In this document: positions 11,600-23,900 of the stretch, one piece after another
Layout of the letters: each line of letters begins with the position of its first letter
How positions within the stretch are numbered: position 1 is the stretch's first letter
Source of the DNA: Agriotes lineatus
Taxonomy: Eukaryota; Arthropoda; Insecta; Coleoptera; Elateridae
Assembly: GCA_940337035.1 (NCBI GenBank)
Contig: OW679202.1
Location: forward strand, 52,097,763 to 52,161,762
Length of the DNA stretch: 64,000 nt
Direction of reading: 5' to 3'
Made by a program: the position numbers and the translations under genes
The notes under the pieces: model-generated
The model's input: only the letters and a program-made list of their open reading frames with translations
Databases searched by the model: none
Told to the model about the DNA's origin: nothing

Positions 11600-14500
11600 G
11601 GTAGTATAGGTAAGATCAGAGGACTCTGGATTAAAGAGAGAATATGTTTGGAAAACTATTTCGGGTATTTTGCTGAGTAACATCGATTAGTAAGGCCAAA
11701 TTTCAGTAACAGGCAGAAGTAGCTCGTAAGTAATAATTGGAGTTTCTAAAGCAAACCAGTATGTCACACTTTATCAAATATCTAAGTTACATTTAAAAAC
11801 ACTGCTATTCAGATGTTCATATCTTCCAAGTTCTAAACAATTTGAGTCACTATCACTATTCTGTGGGCTTGTTACATGGCTTCAAAATTGGTTATTCGGC
11901 AGTGAATTGAACAGGTCTATACGTTTGATGACTCTTCTCAGAAAAATATTATCAAATATTGTTTATAGTAGTGAAAGCTTTGTAATAAGGCTTCCGTAGC
12001 GATGTCATTGCATTTGATTTTTGTAAATTATTTGCCCTTGTGTTGCCAGCTAGTTCCGTTTACAATAAGAGCACTTTCAACTTTTTCCCAGTTATAGTTA
12101 TGGATAAATCCACGCAACAACGCTCCGAAAATAAATAAGCGCCAATTTTCTCACCTTCAATATAATTACCATGTATTGTCTTTTAAATGCCCACATAAAA
12201 CAATAAAACACATAGGTTTAAACCCTAAAATAAATGGTCAATTCCAAACACAACCGTGTTAACTAAGAACTACGAGCATTTATTTTTTCTTTAATTTTGT
12301 TTTCTGCACTGTGTCTACGTGTGGAAATAAGTGTATTATTATTTTCTGAATTCTACTCGCTTTTATAAGTCAAATAATAATGGAATCACTATATATAAAA
12401 TAAATTTACATTTAAACAACATCAAAAAGATACTAAAATAACTGATCTTTATACGCGAACATTCAACTGTATTAAATCTCGACTTGTAATATGTAATATG
12501 ATACTACCTGTCAGGGCTGCCGTTTGAGGTCACGAGTTGCACCAATTGCTTAGTCGCCGCTCCACACTGGTTTGAAGCGCAATATGAAAACTGCCATTTT
12601 CACTGTTTTCAAATGGTAAAAAATACCAAATTTTAATAATTTCATCTAATGCAGGCTATCCCACGCTACTAGTAATAGTAAGGGCGCTTGCTCTTTGTTG
12701 TCGTCCGCTCCCAGATATTGCACCGTCTCCCTGGAGACCCTGTCCACTTATATATGCTATTTTCAGGATCCGTATCTGCTAAGACCAGGCTCTAAAAACT
12801 AGTGCTTTAGACCATTTCAGAGACTCGCACTGATACACTCTTTGGCGTTGTTCCAGTGCACTACACTGCAGAGGTAGCTCCTTCTGCACCAATATGTCGC
12901 ACTTAATGTTTCTTTCCCGCTTTAACACACTAACTTCCGGCAACTCTTACAAAAACTGTACACTAAGAACCGCGGGTCACTGACGGGTGCAGGCGTTAAG
13001 TTCAAATTCAAATCCAAATAGAGTTATATCTAATATTACAAGACACACAAGTTGGAGATATATGGAAATAATTATTAAAAATGAGCTCAAATACAGCAGG
13101 GTCAAATCCCGTTTTATTATTAAAGCTGGAAAAAATAATAAACCCCCAAAAATTGAAATCGTGCCTTACATATTAAGATAAAATTTAAATTTTCCCAGTT
13201 ACTTCTATTTCAATGTCCTTAACTTCGTGAGTATTGCGGCTCTTATCTGTATGATCAGAAACGTAGTAGCAGTAAATGTGCAGCAAACATTTTAGTTACA
13301 GTTGGTTTTTAAAGAAAGTCAGTTACTATAAAAAATTTCAATTTTAAAGAACACATGTAGTTCGTGCTTAGAAGCAATATTTTTTTATTGGAGCAAAATT
13401 TAAAGCACCTATAACTATGAAATTCGTTATTATTACATATAGGAGTATGTACGGAAGAGGTTAGAAAAAAGACTTATTTTCTTTATTTAGTGATTTTATA
13501 TTAATTTAATCATGTTATTAATAAAATAAAAATAAATTGTGCTCCGTCAAATAAATGTAAACCCTAACAATATACTATAACTATTTTCAAAAATAAAGGG
13601 CAGCTGAATTTTTTATATCTAAGCTTCATGGATTGTTCGCATTTGAAGACATTAATTGTGCATGCTCACATTTTTCAAAAGAACATCAAATATACTAATT
13701 AAAATGGTGAACGATGCAGACTTAATGGAAATAATAAGACTGCGCTTCGTCAATTTTGCCGCGTAAGCGAATCTATGATTTACAATTTAGCCACCGAGAA
13801 GAGCAAAAAGTAAAACCAAATATCCGGGTCGGCGTAGCCATTCAGATACACTCCTACGTTCCCTTGTATTTATCAAAGGAGAATACAGAAATTTTACTGC
13901 GCCTTTCCTTTAACTTCGAAAACTTAATTTGGACAGCTAACGATCTCATTTAAATAAAAGGAACTGTTCCAGAATTGAAGAAAATTCATTATCCTTGAAA
14001 ACAAGAGAGTCAGGATAGCGAGCGAGTCTGATTTGAGTTTATCAGAATTTCTCGTATTTCAGTAATACGGGCAATTCCCTAACACGTATAAGGAAACAAT
14101 AAGCAATTTAAAGTTACATGGAAGTTGCTGCGGAAAAAGGTCCATTACACAAAACGCAACATATCAGAATAAATTCGTTTAAAGCTAATGTTTAATTACT
14201 ATTTTGCTGTAAGTGTATAACTAAATAGTTCAAAATGTTAATAGGGATATATCGAACACGAAACCAATAATAATTAATGAAGCGACAAATAAACTAATAC
14301 AGCAAATATCAATGGTTCATTAAAATCTGGTGCCATTACAAAATTGCACTTATTATTTCAAATAAACAATATTATTTTACTCATATTTCCCAGTACACCA
14401 CATCTCTTGTAACTAGAGCAACAACAAAAAGAAAAGTTCTTAGTTTGCGTTTTGCAGTCATTATTTTAATGGAGTTGCTAGCAGCGTTGATTTTATTTAA

Positions 14501-14880
14501 TTAAGACAACGCTTTATGTATGAAGCTCCGTATATATTCTTAATGCTTTATTGTCTTCAAAGTCTAAGCAATAAATGTAAGCAAAAACTTCTTTTCTTTG
14601 GTTGCAGGACACTGCCTTCAAAGAATTATACTGCATTAAAGCATGGAATTAATGAAACTGTTAGCTATTTAAATTGCAACAGTTTTTATTACAGTTGTGA
14701 ATATCTAAGATAAGGCACACAATTTCTAACTTATCACGGCATTTTACTAAAATGCGACTTCAGGGTAATGTAAAAAATTGATGATTCAACTTATGTGGAC
14801 TTTTGTATGCTACGATTGTAAATTAGAGATAAAATTAATAAAGGATTTCTTCTACTACATCTTCGTTTCCTATCGAAGTA
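11600..14880. other. Intergenic stretch without recognisable gene
   Basis: The only compositional feature is a GC-richer block at about 12500-12990. It reads in no long frame and has no motif I know. The frames at 12987-13181, 13756-13953 and 14516-14713 look like chance openings. Confidence 0.4.
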
Positions 14881-14889
14881 ACCGAGTTA

Positions 14890-15985
14890 CGAACTGGATA
14901 TCTATCAACCAGTGGAGCAGGCTGTATTATTAAAAGCTTTAATACAAGTGATCAGCTCTTAACTACACTTGTTAGCTACGAAAAAGCCGTAGAACACTAG
15001 GAAATTATGAAGGAACTGGACTATAAGTACAACGAGCTATTGAAAAACATCTACAGCCAAGTGAAATCAAAAATAAAAATACACGAAAGCACCAACACCA
15101 ACTCCGATAAATTGGGGCATTCGACTAGGAGACACCATGTCGTTCAAACTTTATACGATAGCACTAAAATGGGTATTCAAAAAACGAAACTGGTCAAATG
15201 TGGGAGGTAACATAAACTGAGAACGGCTCAACCATCTCAGATTTGAAGATGACATAGTCCTAATTACAGACGACATAGAAGATCCAGAGGAAATGTTGAC
15301 ATTTAACGCAATTAGCACAGGGGTCAAGCAGCATTGGACTCAAAATGAACCTAGACAAGACAAAGATAATGTGCCGACCACAAACAATAATAACAGTTAA
15401 TAATACAAGGGTAAAGAAAATAAAACAAACCTAGAACAAGCAATTCAAATGAGACACGAAAACAAAGATGTAAAAGTAGAATACGGTTAGGTTAGGCTGT
15501 GTTTGGTAAGCTGTCGAAGCTCCAGAAAAATAAAAGAATACCATAATATTTAAAGACGCAATTATTCGACCAGTGTGTACACCCCGTATTAACATATGGT
15601 GCGCAGACATGGGTGCTCACGAGACAAATAACCAGGGGGTTACACAAAGAGCTATGGAGAGGACGATGATTAGTGTAACGCTGACAGATAAAAAGAAGAA
15701 TGACTGGATAAGACAAAGAATTAGGGTCACAAACATTATAAACAGAGCGACAGAGCTAAAATGGGGATTTGTCTGTCACGTAGCATGAAGAACAGACAAT
15801 AAATGCAATGTCAATATAATACGATTGAGACCATAGGCAGGCAGAAGACCAAACACACGCTGGTATGATGATATAAAGAGGTGGCAGGATTAAGATGGGC
15901 GGAAGCAGCACAAAACAGGAATAATTGGAGAGCAGAACGGGAAGTTTATTCTCAATACTGGGCGCAACAAGGCCGAAAATAAATA
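14890..15985 (+). pseudogene. RTE-like LINE fragment: RT palm to C-terminus
   Basis: Reading the plus strand across several frames gives LVSYEKAVEH at about 14965 (D-Y-E-K-A-F-D-S block), then a frame open at 15007-15210 with LLKNIYSQVKSKIKIHE. Next come RLGDTMSFKLYTIALKWVFK (GxRQGDxxSPKLF block) and LNHLRFEDDIVLITDDIE near 15225-15275, where the catalytic FADD has become FEDD. Downstream are TYGAQTWVLTR near 15590, SLTDKKKNDWIRQRIRVTNI near 15680 and RWYDDIKRW near 15860. It ends AAATAAATAAAAATG at 15975-15990, which may be a remnant of the poly(A). It lacks the endonuclease and has many stops. Confidence 0.85.
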
Positions 15986-15999
15986 AAAATGTTCGACAT

Positions 16000-18900
16000 T
16001 ACTGCAAATTGCAAGAATTTGCATTTTTTATTAAGAAGTAGATTTAGATATTTCTACTTCCTTGGAACAACTTTAATGGAACTTTATAGGTAGAATTCAA
16101 AGATATAAATTGTTCTTAATTAAAATCAAAAGTATTTTTTTCTTGATCTTACTTTTATTTTAAAAAACCGGTTTTAACTTCAGACTCCTTAATTTGTAGT
16201 TTTGCTTTAGTATTGATGACGTTTTTCCTCCAGAGCTCTTATAACCGTGATTGGTCGGTACCGTACGCTCCCATACAGGTGCACAGTTTCTTCAGAACTT
16301 TTCAATCTTTAGTTGAGCTATAACATACACATTTGAAAAGTTATATGGGTCGGTGAAGAGTTAGTTGTAGTTTAATAAAGTATAATGTACACAACAATAA
16401 CATCCATTCCATTTATTTGAAAACACAAAATAATACTAACACAAACCCCGGTACCATAAATAGGCTTTGGAAACTGACCAAAAGCGCTAGTCTTGCTTAA
16501 AGTAACCCAAGTCGGAGTATAGAGACGCAATGTTGAAACGCCAGGTAGTTTGGTCTTAAATACTGCTTCTTACGCCAGGAGAAGAGGTTCCTGAAAGAAC
16601 ACCTGCTACGGAGGAATCTCAGGATATTCTTCGAGGACAACACGTATTGTCAGCTGTGCTGGACATAAGGGTTTTGGAGTACAATGGTATTTTATTAACA
16701 GCTTTCTGTGACTTGCGTAAATGTTTCTTTGCTCACCTTTTCCCCACAGGTGGTCCGTCTCGGATATATTTGGGTTCGGAATTTCCTTTGTTGCCGGAAC
16801 GATTTTATTAATGCTTAGCTGCCTCGTACCACTTTGGGTTTACAATGAGCTATTGTTCATCGAGTATAATGACCAGGTCCGGAGAGGGGCGCTGGATTTC
16901 GGACTAGTCTCTATTGCCGAAAAAGGGTTGAACGCACTTTCGCTGTGTCGACTTTGTATATATACACTTTCTCCTACATAGCTGCATCCTGTCGACTTTG
17001 CAGGAGGAGTGATTATTTCTTTTGGGACCTTAGTAGTTGGTTTCTTTAATACTGTGGCGATATGGAGTATTTTTTTTTGGAGATAATGCAGTCCGTTGGA
17101 AAGTGTTTATGAAAGGCTTAACAACTTGACTAAAACGGCAGAAGCAATTTGTCATTTCTTGCTGCAAGCGCGACGTACACAGATCAGTTCTTGACATTTA
17201 GAAAGTGTTTTTAAATGCAACACACACAATTGACTTCGTTCTTCATTGAAATAGTTCATTTTTCTGTAGATAATTTTAACAGGCGTTGACAGAAAATACC
17301 TGATTTACGCCAACTAGTTATCAATTTTTTAACAAATGCTATCGAACTTGAAAAACAAGGCATGGCATATTTAAAAATTCTCACGTTTTAAATTAGTATT
17401 TTAAAATAAAGATCGCATCTTGAATATTATTATTGGTATCATTTAATGCGTAATAATTTTATCTTTCCATTGATACCATTACGTTCCCTGTAAGTTTAAT
17501 TGGCGAGCAGGAATCGGCAAAAACGTGCAATACAATGTTAATCGCCTATGTTCGATTTTGAGAACGAACACCCGGTATAACATATTTTAAGTATACTCCT
17601 AAATTTTAAAACTAAAAAGATTGAATGCAAGCTTTCACGGCCGTTGTCCGTAATGATAAGTTTTTCCGGGTTATACCAGTCGTCGATTTAAACTTGAGTT
17701 TCGCTGATAATTCTGTCAGATTCTTAGGAGTTGTCAAGTTGGCGCCTGCCAAGGGCGCAACGCCTTCGAAGGGCGCTAAATCGAAGCGTTAGTAGGTTTC
17801 CGCAAAATTAAATTCTTTTCGCCGTTTCCAAATCAATCTTTGAAAGGGATTGATGGCCGAAACGCTCAAAACATTTGTTCTGGATTTGAAGAAACGGGTA
17901 CATTTTTTTTGTATAGAGAAAATTGTTGGAAGAGGTTGCGTAAATGAAGAATCGGACGCAAATGTTACACTAGCATTGCAAGAGATGCTTCAGGATGCCA
18001 GATATGGGAAAGAAGATTCATCTGTAAAAGGAAGACAAAGAAACTAAATTTTCAACCCAGGAAATGTATTTCTTCAGGAACTCCTTCCTCTGGTATCCGA
18101 GTCTTCAAATGAGAAAAACGGAACAAAAACTAAAAAAGGTAAAACACGCTCACAACCATGAACATCAAGAAATTAAAACAAAAAGAACCCAGCAAAGGAG
18201 AAGGTGTTATCTTAAAATAAAACTGAAGAGGCATGAAATAAGAAAGAAAACACGAAAGCAGAAAATGATACGAAAAAAGCAAACAAAAATAAGGACAATC
18301 TGGAAAATGTTCGTGAAGAATAAGCTCCCTTGGTCCTGAAAATACGGAAAAACAAAATTATCTCTTTTCTACTCATCTTGTACATGAGACGATGAATCCC
18401 AAGAATTGATGTAGATCGACGAGAGCAATCATAATGGAAATGACAACCAACGAGCAACAGATTAGGCTGCGTGTTACACTAATTATAAGCTAAAAAAAAT
18501 TGTAATTCTGGGGCCAAAGACAGACCGAAGTAAATCTAATACATTTGTCGCCCACATTATGGCCATCGAAAGCAAGGGTTAGATTTATTCATACTTGAAG
18601 GCTGAGAAGCAACTCGCACAGAGGCTTTCCTTTTTTCTATAGTTAAAGAAGAATCATTTGTAGTAGATATTCTATTGAGATATTCATAATCTCTTACGTT
18701 TTTCATATTTAAAACTTTCAATTTCAAGCATTATTCAAATCACGCATAGTGGATTTACCCGTCAAAGACGCAGTTTTGGCTAGTTACGGATCTGGTGCTG
18801 AATACAAGTTGTAATGCATTGAAGTAAAACGGTAAGTAATCTTCAGTGAGGGCAAAGTTCGACGTAGTACCAGGTGTTTCTTTCAATGAGGAACGTTGGT

Positions 18901-20250
18901 TTGGCTTACTGTGATATCTGGCACATAACAGAACGGGAAGATAACTGAAAGATCCATTTGACGGTCAGTCAAGCATAAACGGCTAATATAAATGCGGGCA
19001 TTACGGTTGTTCCACTCTTCATCTCGCATTTTCTTCCTTCAGTGTTTTATGTAATGCTGTTAGGTATTAGAGCTTCCACCGGTATTACTTCTAATTCCAT
19101 GCCATTTTTGTCGGATAAAATACAGTTGATAAATATCCAGGCACCTGTGCATCTTTCACCTCCTATATTCTTCTCAAATTTTCTACATTTGTTATCCCTG
19201 GATTTTCATTTTTTTTCTACTAACACCACTCTCTTGACTTCAGCTTTTTGTCTTACAATTTGTTTGAGTTTTTGTACTCAGCCATTTTAAATATGATTGG
19301 TTTTCCTCTTTTACCACTATTCAATTTTATCAATTACTGTTGACATGCTTTCTCTGACATTTTATTGCACAGTAATGCCTCAATTTTTTTAAAGTAAAAT
19401 TGTACAGTAACTTTTCTAAATAAGTCATCATCATCAGAAAAACGGCTTAGGTCAACTAGTTGTCAATACCCAGTATTGCAAAATTAGTATTACAAATTAT
19501 CGACTCTTCTAAATTGCTATTCACATAATGTCCTTTCAAGACGGATTATAATTTACTCAGTTCTGGTTAATACAATAAGTTCAGAAAGGTCCAACCAGCA
19601 CAAGAAAAAACTTATAAACAATAATATTGTGTTAATATACAAAACGGCATACAATATATCTTTGTGGATAGCCTTGATAGACTATATAAGTACAGCTAAG
19701 TATCTCAAACGACAAACTGGCATTCTAGAGAGACATTAACATGGAAAGGGAAAAATCTCATCATCTAAGGTTTGTAAGATGAATCTCACATACTAGCCAG
19801 AATTTCGTGTTCAACTAGTCATTGTCTCTTAAATTACTCAACCAGACAGGCGCAAAGGTGTCCAGCTCAGCTGCCTCGATAAATAGAGTCCTTGGTTAGA
19901 ACTGCAATGCATTACGTCCCGAAATGACCAGCTGCTGCCTCATAAATCAGTCAAATTGCCCGTCAGGGCATTAACAAGGCAGTAAAAGTCACTTCAAGAT
20001 CAAGATATGAGCCATAGAACACACAGGTTGAGCAGATCATTTTGAGATGTCAATCAAAACACTCGTTAGCCCATTAAAAAGCCCGTAAAAGTTATTTAAA
20101 GATTGATATATATGAGCAATAAAACTAACAAATATTCAGCAGTAAATTTCCTCGCACAAAAATGAGTCACGCTATCTCTCCCATACGGCCTCAGCTAATA
20201 AAATTTCCGAATTAAACGCCTAGCCTATTTTCAAACAATGGGCGCAAACA
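16000..20250. other. Intergenic stretch without supported gene
   Basis: Frames at 16721-16981 (hydrophobic, preceded by an acceptor-like CCTTTTCCCCACAG) and 17850-18047 were considered but lack a recognised domain. The tract at 18110-18330 is purine-rich and gives a lysine/arginine-rich frame, typical of A-rich DNA. From 17630, AAGCTTTCACGGCCGTTGTC resembles a motif seen in other insect repeats, without a reading frame. Confidence 0.35.
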
Positions 20251-20255
20251 TCTCA

Positions 20256-20731
20256 TTATTCCCTTTCACAAACGGCTTTCAGATTTTTTAAAAGGGCTCC
20301 ACGTAATTTTCGGCGGAGGATTTCTTCAGTTGCCGCATCCAAGCAATTTGTGTAGTTGGTGCCCAGTGTCTTTAGTGTTTTGACCACGACGATCTTCTCA
20401 ATCCTCTCTGCTGGATTTAATTTACGGTATTGATCGATTTAAGTCACTTAATAAAGAGTGCGTACCGGAGTCTCGTAACGTCTGGCGGCACTCCCGAATT
20501 ATCCTGCACAAAGGACCAGACACGTAGGCCAAGTTCTCGCACGGCTTGCCATTCCGTGCTATGGATTTATCTCCTGGATTCTTCAGCAGTTACGGCGGCC
20601 TCGCTTGCCACATTCCATTCTATCGAGTTCCCCGGATTCGTCTGCAGCACTGCAGCAACACGTTCAAGCGCGAATTTGAAAGGGGCATCAAGCAACACCA
20701 ACCGCAGCGAGAATCTTAAAAAGGTACTGTG
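20256..20731 (-). pseudogene. Unrecognised gene fragment, coding-like, broken
   Basis: On the minus strand a GC-richer, protein-like reading runs from the edge of the assembly gap. The first part includes LLDAPFKFALERVAAVLQTN and NVASEAAVTAEE, then a TAA near 20570. The same frame continues with TEWQAVRELGLRVWSFVQ and PPDVTRLRYALFIK to a TGA near 20441. After a frame change the reading resumes with QYRKLNPAERIEKIVVVKTL, TNYTNCLDAATEEILRRKLR and ALLKNLKAVCERE, ending at TAA 20256-20258. The composition and the run of helical, charged segments are unlike the AT-rich surroundings. I do not recognise the family. It may be a decayed retrocopy or the last exon of a gene that continues across the gap: an acceptor-like CTTTTTAAG sits at 20717-20725, and AAG|GTGAGC, a good donor, lies at about 20899 beyond the gap. 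Confidence 0.5.
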
Positions 20732-20732
20732 T

Positions 20733-20832
20733 NNNNNNNNNNNNNNNNNNNNNNNNNNNNNNNNNNNNNNNNNNNNNNNNNNNNNNNNNNNNNNNNNNNN
20801 NNNNNNNNNNNNNNNNNNNNNNNNNNNNNNNN
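20733..20832. other. Assembly gap, 100 N
   Basis: There are exactly 100 N, the usual size for a scaffold join of unknown length. It lies between a coding-like fragment and the inner end of the right inverted-repeat arm. Confidence 0.98.
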
Positions 20833-20927
20833 GATTTCAGGGCAAGTGTGCCAGTTTTTCAGGACTGATTCCGTGGTGCGATGCTCACCTTGGGTGGGTG
20901 TCGTAAAGTTCTTTTAATACCGTAACA

Positions 20928-23900
20928 CTTTCTAGGTAGACGATGTGGAAGGAGATACCGAAACATTGCTCCTCGCTCAGTCCAGGGAAAGATCTAACCA
21001 GTTTATTTCAGGTTGCAGACCAAAACCTGAGCCTCAGCCGGGGGTTCTAGGACCCACCAGTCACCTCCATGTCGTATAACCAGATTCCTGTCCCGAACCT
21101 ACCTGTCCTTTCCAGTTCATGGAAGTTCTATTTCCAGCTTCACACCTGAGAAGTTAAACTGCCTGAGTCACTCTTAACTTGACTTGAAACCTCCCTGGAT
21201 TGGGTTAGTCCGACTGCCTTAAAGTAATCTTACATATAAACAAAACACGCTGTTCTGTTTACCTTAGAGCTCAGAGAACGACATCTTGCAGCTTAGGTTA
21301 GCCCCAAACCTACCCTGTCCTGTCAATCTTAAAGCGTAGTGAACAACACCTTGCTGCTCAGATTAGCATTCATTAATTATTTCCAAAAAAACATGCTACT
21401 AATTTATAACAGTCCAGCTTGCAGAGCCAATCTTATACAACAAATTCCCAGTGCAAAATATTGTAGTGAATCGTTCGGAGCACAATAGGGATCTCTATAT
21501 CGCTTGCTATAAATCTGCGAGGTAAAAACTCCTCGCTTTTACAAGTCGTTGCATTAATACAGCGGGGAAAGAATTGCAAATCAAACGAAGTACTAGCTCG
21601 GCAATTTCAACTAATAGCATGTATCGTATAACGATTATAGCACAGCGTAACTCAGCATCCGGGCTAGATTACTTGAAACACACAAAATATCCTACTCTAG
21701 CTGTGAGGCCAGCAACACAATTTATTTTAACAGCCTTTGTGACTAAACCTGAATGTGGGGTAATTAGCTTCTTTGGATTCTTCCAACGAAGATAAATTGT
21801 TGAGGACGGGTTGCCACTCTGGCGAACGGGGCCTTCTAAGGTCATTTCGTCAGCCACAACTTCCTCGACGTGATTGGAGATGTGTCTGGAGCTACAAACC
21901 ACAGCACACGGGAGAGAAGCCGCTTTACAGCTACGATAGCTGAGTAAAGATGAATCCCCAAACGAACAGCGGTTTTCTGCCCGTACTAAAATCTTTTGGT
22001 CCGTACTTGAAAGGCTGCATAAAACAGACACAAAAATTAGATATATAATTCATGCTGAAAATGGCTCGCATATCAGGAAATTTCCTGCCTTTCAAATCGC
22101 AGAAAATGTGCGACCACAACCGAGGTGCTTTCATAAGTTTAGAATTAATACACAGCACAAACCATCTCCAGGCTTGAAATAAATAGATGGACATATACCC
22201 AAGCACTCGAGGACTCCAATCCAACCACCAACGAGAGGTTACTGCGTCATAACGCTTGCATGATTTATGACGAAATAAAATTCACCTTTAACATGCCATT
22301 ATTTTGATTGCGACATCAAGAAAACGGAAATGCACAAATTGCCTGGCGCCCATCTAACGGTTACATTAAGCACCGGCGACTACATCAACTAATAGATTAA
22401 ACAAGCAGATGAACAAGTTGCCTAACTCCCCAGGCGGAGTCATTATGGTCCGTTTGCCACGCCGAGGCCTACAAAGAAGAATTTACTTTTATTTGTTGTA
22501 AAACTGGGAGAAATCCAGGATTTCTTTTAGTTTGTACTGTAAGGCTATTACTAGATATTGGTCATATGTATGTAATCCTTTATTTAATTGAAAATAACAC
22601 TATAATTTAGTATACAAAATCCAAATGCGTAGTGAAGCTTTAAGATATTTGATTGACTTGTTTACTTAGGTTGGGGTGTTGTAGTCTTAGCGAAAATACG
22701 GCTCTTAGATTCCCAACAGTACCGATAGTTAGACAAAATAAACACCTGTATAATTTTGACTCGAATATTTTACTTCAGTAGTTTACAACCTTAGACCAGA
22801 GCTACCCCGGGAGAACTAATTAATAACGTAAGGTAATCAGAATTTCACCTTGAACATGAAATTATATTTGCAAAAATTACGAAACGTTACACTTTGAGTC
22901 TCTCCTATTCAATGAACTGCGTTTGGCCTTGATATATCTTAGCTTTGAATTTTTTACCAATACTTGAGGAGTTATGAGGGGTTTTGTGGAAAAAATTATG
23001 TTCTAAATTAAATCATTTGGTGTTTAATTTTTATAAAATTTCTAACTGTAATTTCGCAAGTGCCAATTATTTTCACAATTTAATGGTAAATGTAGATACG
23101 GGTTTCCCAGATGTTGTTTTTTATGACCTACTAAAGATTTCATTTGCGAAAAGAAAGCTCATTTCGAAGACTTACGACTCTTGGTATAAGACATATTTAT
23201 TAAAAATAAGGATAATAAAAATAAAGCTAGTCAATCGGTGTTATGGTGTTATGACTCTTTTGCAATTCTCAAAAAATGGCACATTCTAAAGTTCACCCTA
23301 TGTAATAAATACACCTTTTACGAATAAGATGCAGCTTCCTTTTTCTGAATTCTTAAAAACAAGGCAACTATGATTTTTAAATAAAGCATTTTTTGACAAA
23401 AAAGTTATAATTTGTAAACCATTGGTCAGAATTTTAAAAGTAAGGTATATTGTGAAAAAAGACAAGATGTTTTTGCATTGTCCTTCGACACGAGTCGACC
23501 ATAGCGGTTGAAATATTTCTAAAATGTAGACGTAAATACCCTGTATAAGTTTACCTCCTAGTTTTCTGTACATCATTAGTAAGAAAGGCACAATATAGCA
23601 GTTCCCGAAAGTTGAAACACCCTGTGTATATGAAATGTGTTGGAAACGTTTTATCAATTGAATTGAGTAGAACTTCAAGTTCACAATTTTAAATTAGCCA
23701 CTAAGATTAAAACAAAACATCAAAGCAGGTAGTGTACTAATATATATAATACTTTGTATTTATTAAGACTCGCGTATCTATATGCTTCATCATAGATGTT
23801 TAAATCCGGAATATTATGTTTCATATAAATCGAGGATGCTCAATTTATAATTTTCCTGATAAATTTCCGTTTAATACACTGGGTGTTCTATTTTTAATTA

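Noticed and set aside
16749..16981. Possible exon with a transmembrane segment, preceded by CCTTTTCCCCACAG
   Set aside because: The acceptor-like sequence is good, but there is no donor, no partner exon and no recognised family. A second frame is open over the same DNA.
18064..18339. Lysine/arginine-rich frame of 91 codons
   Set aside because: The composition follows directly from purine-rich DNA, and there is no motif.
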